Assembly: GCA_934613505.1 (NCBI GenBank) | Contig: CAKTTB010000017.1 | Span: 1-27,245, forward strand | DNA: 27,245 bases | Reading direction: 5' to 3' | Source of the DNA: an uncultured Oscillospiraceae bacterium | Lineage (GTDB): Bacteria > Bacillota > Clostridia > Oscillospirales > Oscillospiraceae | Part shown: in pieces, positions 23,654 to 27,245 of the stretch | Position numbering within the stretch: position 1 is the first letter of the stretch | How the letters are laid out: each line of letters begins with the position of its first letter | Translations under genes and position numbers: made by a program | The notes under the pieces: model-generated | The model's input: the letters and a program-made list of their open reading frames with translations, nothing else | The model's database searches: none | What the model was told of the DNA's origin: nothing

Positions 23654-24865
23654 ATGAATTATATTCGAGAAGCCATTACACAGCAACACATCGGGGAAGA
23701 GGCCATTGCGTTGCGGCGACACCTGCACGCCCATCCGGATCTATCCGAGCAGGAGTTTCCGACGATGGAATTGGTATGTGAGCATTTAGCTGCGGCGGGC
23801 ATTCCATACAAGAGGAATGTGGCAGAAAGCGGCGTCGTAGGGCTGATTAAAGGAGCTTTCCCCGGTCCGGTAATTGCGCTGCGGGCGGACATGGATGCGC
23901 TTCCGATACAGGAAGATCATCCGGACGCGCCATATTGCTCGAAGACAGCGGGTGTGATGCATGCCTGCGGACACGACGCGCATACGGCGATCCTTTTGGG
24001 AACGGCAAAGCTGCTCCAGTCCATGCGCGAATCCCTGCATGGCTCCGTCAAGCTTTTATTCCAGCCGGCAGAGGAGACCATTGGCGGCGCAGCGCGCATG
24101 ATCGCGCAGGGCTGCCTTGAAAGCCCACATGTAGATTCCGTGCTTGGACTGCACGTTGCGGGCGATCTGCCTGCCGGACAGATCGGGCTGAAATACGGAA
24201 AAATGTATGCAGCTTCTGATATGCTGACGCTTAAGGTCTATGGAACGTCCTGTCACGGTGCACATCCGAACGAGGGCGTGGACGCAATCCTGATCGCGGC
24301 ACAGATTCTGACGGCAGTACAGTCGCTGATTAGCCGAAACATCAGTCCCACCGATTCCGCTGTATGTTCTTTCGGGTCCATTCACGGCGGAACTGTGCGA
24401 AATCAAATTGCTGATTACGTTGAATTGTCCGGCATTATTCGAACACTTACGCCGGAAACACGTCTGTTTGCCAGAAAACGCGTCCGCGATATTTGTGAGC
24501 AGACTGCAAGCATGATGGGTGGACGAGCAGAGCTGATTGTCGAGCCGAGCTACTCTCCGCTGATCAACAATGACCGTATGGTTGATTTGGTTCGTAATGT
24601 AGCGTGCGCGCAGTTTGGCTCAGACAAGGTGATCCTGCGGGACGTGCCATCGTTGGGGGTGGAGGATTTTGCGTATTTTGCCGCAGAACGTCCAAGTTGC
24701 TTCTTCCATCTGGGTTGCGCGCATCCAGAAGAAAAGCGACGCATCGGACACAGCTGTTTCTTTGACATCGATGAGCGATGTATTCCGATCGGGATCGAGT
24801 TGTATATCGCCAGCGTCTTGCGCTTTTTACAGCAAGGCAACAGCGACGTAGCCGGTATCGTGTAG
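23654..24865 (+). CDS. M20-family amidohydrolase (N-acyl amino acid / hippurate hydrolase type)
   Basis: A 403-residue zinc or manganese enzyme that splits N-acylated amino acids or similar amides in the cytoplasm. Motifs are complete: RRHLHAHPDLSEQE, ALRADMDALPIQE, the metal-binding MHACGHDAHTAILLG, FQPAEET with the catalytic Glu pair, and VEDFAYF near the C-terminus. A dimerisation domain begins at about DMLTLKVYGTSCHGAHP. The gene follows the carrier gene after 12 bases with a GGGAGA ribosome binding site. Specific substrates differ widely in the family, so only the general amide hydrolysis is safe. No link to the glycan locus is evident. Confidence 0.92.
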   Translation: MNYIREAITQQHIGEEAIALRRHLHAHPDLSEQEFPTMELVCEHLAAAGIPYKRNVAESGVVGLIKGAFPGPVIALRADMDALPIQEDHPDAPYCSKTAGVMHACGHDAHTAILLGTAKLLQSMRESLHGSVKLLFQPAEETIGGAARMIAQGCLESPHVDSVLGLHVAGDLPAGQIGLKYGKMYAASDMLTLKVYGTSCHGAHPNEGVDAILIAAQILTAVQSLISRNISPTDSAVCSFGSIHGGTVRNQIADYVELSGIIRTLTPETRLFARKRVRDICEQTASMMGGRAELIVEPSYSPLINNDRMVDLVRNVACAQFGSDKVILRDVPSLGVEDFAYFAAERPSCFFHLGCAHPEEKRRIGHSCFFDIDERCIPIGIELYIASVLRFLQQGNSDVAGIV

Positions 24866-24871
24866 TCAATT

Positions 24872-24905
24872 AAAAAGCCCCGGCTCGGTATTCCGAGTCG
24901 GGGCT
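24872..24905 (-). terminator. Terminator between convergent genes
   Basis: A 13-bp stem with one G-T pair (arms 24876-24888 and 24893-24905, loop TATT). On the minus strand it ends in TTTTT and so terminates the 24931-25905 gene. On the plus strand the M20 gene stops 6 bases before it, but no T-run follows the hairpin there, so plus-strand termination would be weak. Confidence 0.85.
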
Positions 24906-24930
24906 GCCGTATGTCCATCAAAAATCCACA

Positions 24931-25905
24931 TCAAGCTGCTTTCCGAAATCGCAGGCCGGTTGCCCGCACGGACAGCTCCTGCGACAAAAGGCGCAGTGTT
25001 TCAAAGTCGTCGTCGAGGCCGTCGAGCTCCCGGCGGAGAATTTCTTCGTAGTGCTGCTTTTTCTGCTCCAGCGTGGCAATTTTGCCCACCCACCGCTCCA
25101 TGACCGCGGGGCTGCGGCTGCCGCTCTGGATGAGGTAGTCGGCCTTTTCCTGATACAGCGCGATCTCTTTTTTGACCGCGGAATAAAATTCCTCTGTCAT
25201 TTTGTCGCGCTGCTTCGCGTTGTCAATGATGTAAAAGCTGTTGACACCCAAAGCGTTGTCATTCTGATTCTTTGCACTGAGCTGTTCAATGAACGTCTCG
25301 AACGTGTCCACTTTGTCCATATGCTGCCGCGGGATGAAATAGAGGTGCCCGGTCGAGCTGACCTTGGTGGCCTCCAGCATCCGCAGATAGCTCAGGCAGA
25401 TCGTCTCGATCTGTCTGCGGTTCGCGCAGACCTGATAAAGCTCAAACAGCTCCTCCGCACGGCGGCAATAGTTCAGGGGATCAATATCGGCATCAAAACC
25501 GATGTTGTCATACCCAAACCGATTATCGCGCCGGTCGTAAAAGATGTTTGCCAGCTTTTCATACTGATTCGTCCGCTGGTTGAGCGTTTCCTTGACCAGC
25601 TCACGGGAATAAACATCCTCGGTGTGCGCATTGTCGCGGCAGTAGACCGCATAGATATGATGCGCACCGGGGCTTTTTACCGTGATCCGATCCTTGATAT
25701 CTCCCGTCGCGGAGCGGAACGCATCCGACACGGAAATTCGCTTGCTGCCGGAGTACGGGATGTTCAGATCCTCGCAGAGCTGCGCCAGCGCCTCCTTCTC
25801 CACCAGAATGTTGGCAAGCGAGAAATAGAGAAATTTGCCCAGTACAGAGGTCTTGTCACCGTTGGCTGCGCCAAGGATGTCCTGAAAATTCGTAATATTT
25901 GTCAT
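24931..25905 (-). CDS. Hypothetical protein of an integrative-element type (DUF6744-like)
   Basis: A 324-residue soluble protein with no signal peptide or membrane segment. From memory it resembles the DUF6744 family found on Clostridia mobile elements, with SVLGKFLYFSLANILVEKE and RISVSDAFRSATGD near the N-terminus; this match is unverified. The C-terminal part is highly charged and helical (IATLEQKKQHYEEILRREL), likely coiled coil. The ATG at 25905 has AGGA seven bases upstream; a longer frame to 26049 overlaps the neighbour and lacks a site. It follows the hypothetical gene at 25919 by 13 bases in the same operon. No function can be assigned. Confidence 0.75.
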   Translation of the reverse strand: MTNITNFQDILGAANGDKTSVLGKFLYFSLANILVEKEALAQLCEDLNIPYSGSKRISVSDAFRSATGDIKDRITVKSPGAHHIYAVYCRDNAHTEDVYSRELVKETLNQRTNQYEKLANIFYDRRDNRFGYDNIGFDADIDPLNYCRRAEELFELYQVCANRRQIETICLSYLRMLEATKVSSTGHLYFIPRQHMDKVDTFETFIEQLSAKNQNDNALGVNSFYIIDNAKQRDKMTEEFYSAVKKEIALYQEKADYLIQSGSRSPAVMERWVGKIATLEQKKQHYEEILRRELDGLDDDFETLRLLSQELSVRATGLRFRKAA

Positions 25906-25918
25906 GTGCATTTCCTTT

Positions 25919-27082
25919 CTAAGCCGTCTTTCGTTTCGTCCAGTCCAGCAGATAATCGTCCACGCCCTTGAAGCGCGGGTTCCAGGTACATTGATAATAC
26001 CGGATATCCGCGTAGTACAGATACCGCGTATCATCCGGAAGGTCTTCATCCGTCATCCGAACCGTTACGCGGTCTTTGGTGACGCGCTGCTTCGGCACAA
26101 ACGGGATGAATTTCTGCTCTTTCCGATCCCAGTAGATACGGACAAGCGCTTCAAACTCCGCGCCCAATTCCATCTGGCTTCTGAAAAAGCCGATGATGGA
26201 GCGCAAAAGCTCCTGCGGAATGCGAGGAAGAGCCGGGCGAAAGCCGGCTCTTACCTCTGAAAATTCCGTGATCTTGTGCTTGGGCGCGATAAACTCGCCG
26301 AGCTCGCTCCGGCGCATCTCATACGTCTGCCCGTCCCGCGAGGGGATGAGGCAGATGACCTTGTTGGACGCACGCGCAGCTTCCAGCGTCGGGAATACGC
26401 CCTTGTAGTCTGCGATGCCCTTCTTCTGCATCCGGATCTGCGGCTTCACGACGCACTCCGGGTCCTTGACCTTGCCTTTTTTCAGGCTGTCCAGAAATGC
26501 CTTGGATTTCTCGATCTCCGCTTTCATGGCCGCGATGGTGTCTGTCTTGGGCGCGGGGACGGTCTTCGTAATATCTCCGTACCGTACCTGCCAAGTGACA
26601 GCAGACGCATCCTCCAATTCAGGGAAATCATCCGCTTTCTGGATGCGCAGGGCCTCGAAGGTCATATCCGCATCCGTGATCTGCTCTCTGGCGCCGCCGT
26701 ACTGAAAAACGGGAGGCTTGTCAAAGAGCGACAGTTGTGTTTGGGGTCTTGGCGCAATGCTTTTGACCGGGGCTGCCTCTGGGATGGGGTCGCTTTCCGC
26801 GCTTGTAAACGCCGAAAAGAGTTCCAGAGGCTGTTTTCCTTCTGCCGGTGCGTCCTGCGTTTTTGCGGGGAACGTCTGTTCCGGCTCGGGCTGTGATTCT
26901 GCCGTCTCCGTCTGAACCTGTTCCGGCTCAGGCTGAGACTTGACTTCTTCTGCCAACGTTGGCGCGGGAGGAGGCGGCGCGGGTTCATCCGAACCGCTGC
27001 CGAAGATCTTATCTACATCAAACTCCTCATCATCGCCCAGTAAGGCAAAGCCGCCAAATACGTTTTCTGTGTCTCCTTTCAT
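25919..27082 (-). CDS. Hypothetical protein with disordered Pro/Glu-rich N-terminus; possible degenerate JAB-like C-terminal domain
   Basis: A 387-residue protein. The first 120 residues or so are rich in Pro, Glu and Gln (AEEVKSQPEPEQVQTETAES) and probably unstructured, ending with a conserved-looking LSLFDKPPVFQYGG. The C-terminal segment, with LPRIPQELLRSIIGFFRSQM, FEALVRIYWDRKEQKF and VPKQRVTKDRV, recalls JAB-type domains of PRTRC-like plasmid systems. Where the metal-binding H-S-H would be expected after ADI, it has RYY. So it may be an inactive relative (inference). The ATG at 27082 lacks a good ribosome binding site upstream; an in-frame ATG at 27112 lies in a terminator stem. It forms an operon with the following gene. 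Function unknown. Confidence 0.7.
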   Translation of the reverse strand: MKGDTENVFGGFALLGDDEEFDVDKIFGSGSDEPAPPPPAPTLAEEVKSQPEPEQVQTETAESQPEPEQTFPAKTQDAPAEGKQPLELFSAFTSAESDPIPEAAPVKSIAPRPQTQLSLFDKPPVFQYGGAREQITDADMTFEALRIQKADDFPELEDASAVTWQVRYGDITKTVPAPKTDTIAAMKAEIEKSKAFLDSLKKGKVKDPECVVKPQIRMQKKGIADYKGVFPTLEAARASNKVICLIPSRDGQTYEMRRSELGEFIAPKHKITEFSEVRAGFRPALPRIPQELLRSIIGFFRSQMELGAEFEALVRIYWDRKEQKFIPFVPKQRVTKDRVTVRMTDEDLPDDTRYLYYADIRYYQCTWNPRFKGVDDYLLDWTKRKTA

Positions 27083-27099
27083 TTTTTGTGTCCGGACGC

Positions 27100-27136
27100 A
27101 AAAAGACCGCAACTGCCAAACGGCAATTACGGTCTT
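27100..27136 (-). terminator. Terminator just upstream of the hypothetical gene at 27082
   Basis: On the minus strand a 15-bp stem containing two G-T pairs (arms 27122-27136 and 27103-27117, loop GTTT) ends in five Ts. It lies 18 bases before the next ATG and 14 bases after the stop of a possible gene entering from the right edge. It may end that transcript, or attenuate transcription into 27082. Confidence 0.8.
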
Positions 27137-27150
27137 ATGAGTCTATTCTT

Positions 27151-27243
27151 TCATTCCATGTCCTGCATGCGGAACCGGGGGCATACCTGTCCCCAAGTTT
27201 TCACCTCCGCCCTGAAATAGCTCCGCCCTTGTTCTGCTCTGAC
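27151..27243 (-). CDS. Possible C-terminal end of an upstream hypothetical gene (partial)
   Basis: An open frame enters from the right edge and ends at a TGA at 27153-27151, just before the terminator. Its last residues would read VKTWGQVCPRFRMQDME. A second frame is also open in this short stretch, so the call is weak. The following terminator supports a gene ending here. Confidence 0.35.
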   Translation of the reverse strand, partial: VRAEQGRSYFRAEVKTWGQVCPRFRMQDME

Positions 27244-27245
27244 CT

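Overview
The window reads as chromosome of a Gram-positive gut Clostridium relative, probably Oscillospiraceae-like. The evidence is high-GC coding sequence with strong AGGAGG-type ribosome binding sites, LTAC-type lipoproteins, a surface protein anchored by SLH domains, carbohydrate ABC transporters with no dedicated ATPase, and YesM/YesN-type two-component regulation. I cannot assign a species.

Most of the window (1-21962) is one host-glycan utilisation locus. On the minus strand, from 14142 down to 7387, lies a transport and hydrolysis operon: a solute-binding lipoprotein, two permeases, a GH29 alpha-L-fucosidase, a Gfo/Idh/MocA oxidoreductase and a cytoplasmic beta-propeller enzyme. A strong terminator (7338-7375) sits directly before the ribosome binding site of the next gene. 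From 7324 down to 1 follows an intracellular catabolic set: a sugar-1-phosphate nucleotidyltransferase, an N-acetylhexosamine 1-kinase-like protein, NagB, an atypical ROK kinase, NagA, L-fucose isomerase, and a rhamnulokinase/fuculokinase-type kinase cut by the window edge.

Between 14375 and 19065 is the control module. A second solute-binding lipoprotein diverges from a YesM-type histidine kinase and a YesN-type response regulator. From 19283 to 21962 is a secreted GH98 enzyme with Ig-like and SLH domains. Known GH98 enzymes cut blood-group or Lewis-Y glycans. Its reading frame is shifted just after the signal peptide, at a CCC-AGA sequence. The ABC operon and the GH98 gene share a nearly identical 16-base upstream motif, a second half-site 21 bases on, and a -10 box at exactly the same distance. 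This marks them as a likely YesN regulon.

The inferred job is that GH98 releases fucosylated oligosaccharides at the cell surface, the ABC importer takes them up, GH29 and one or two unassigned enzymes dismantle them in the cytoplasm, and the kinases, NagA/NagB and FucI feed fucose and amino sugars into central metabolism.

The right part is unrelated. A YfcC-type carrier and an M20 amidohydrolase (22235-24865) form a plus-strand operon with its own promoter and candidate operators. The last 2.3 kb (24872-27245, minus strand) carries hypothetical genes of the kind found on integrative elements. No rRNA, tRNA, CRISPR array or insertion sequence was seen.
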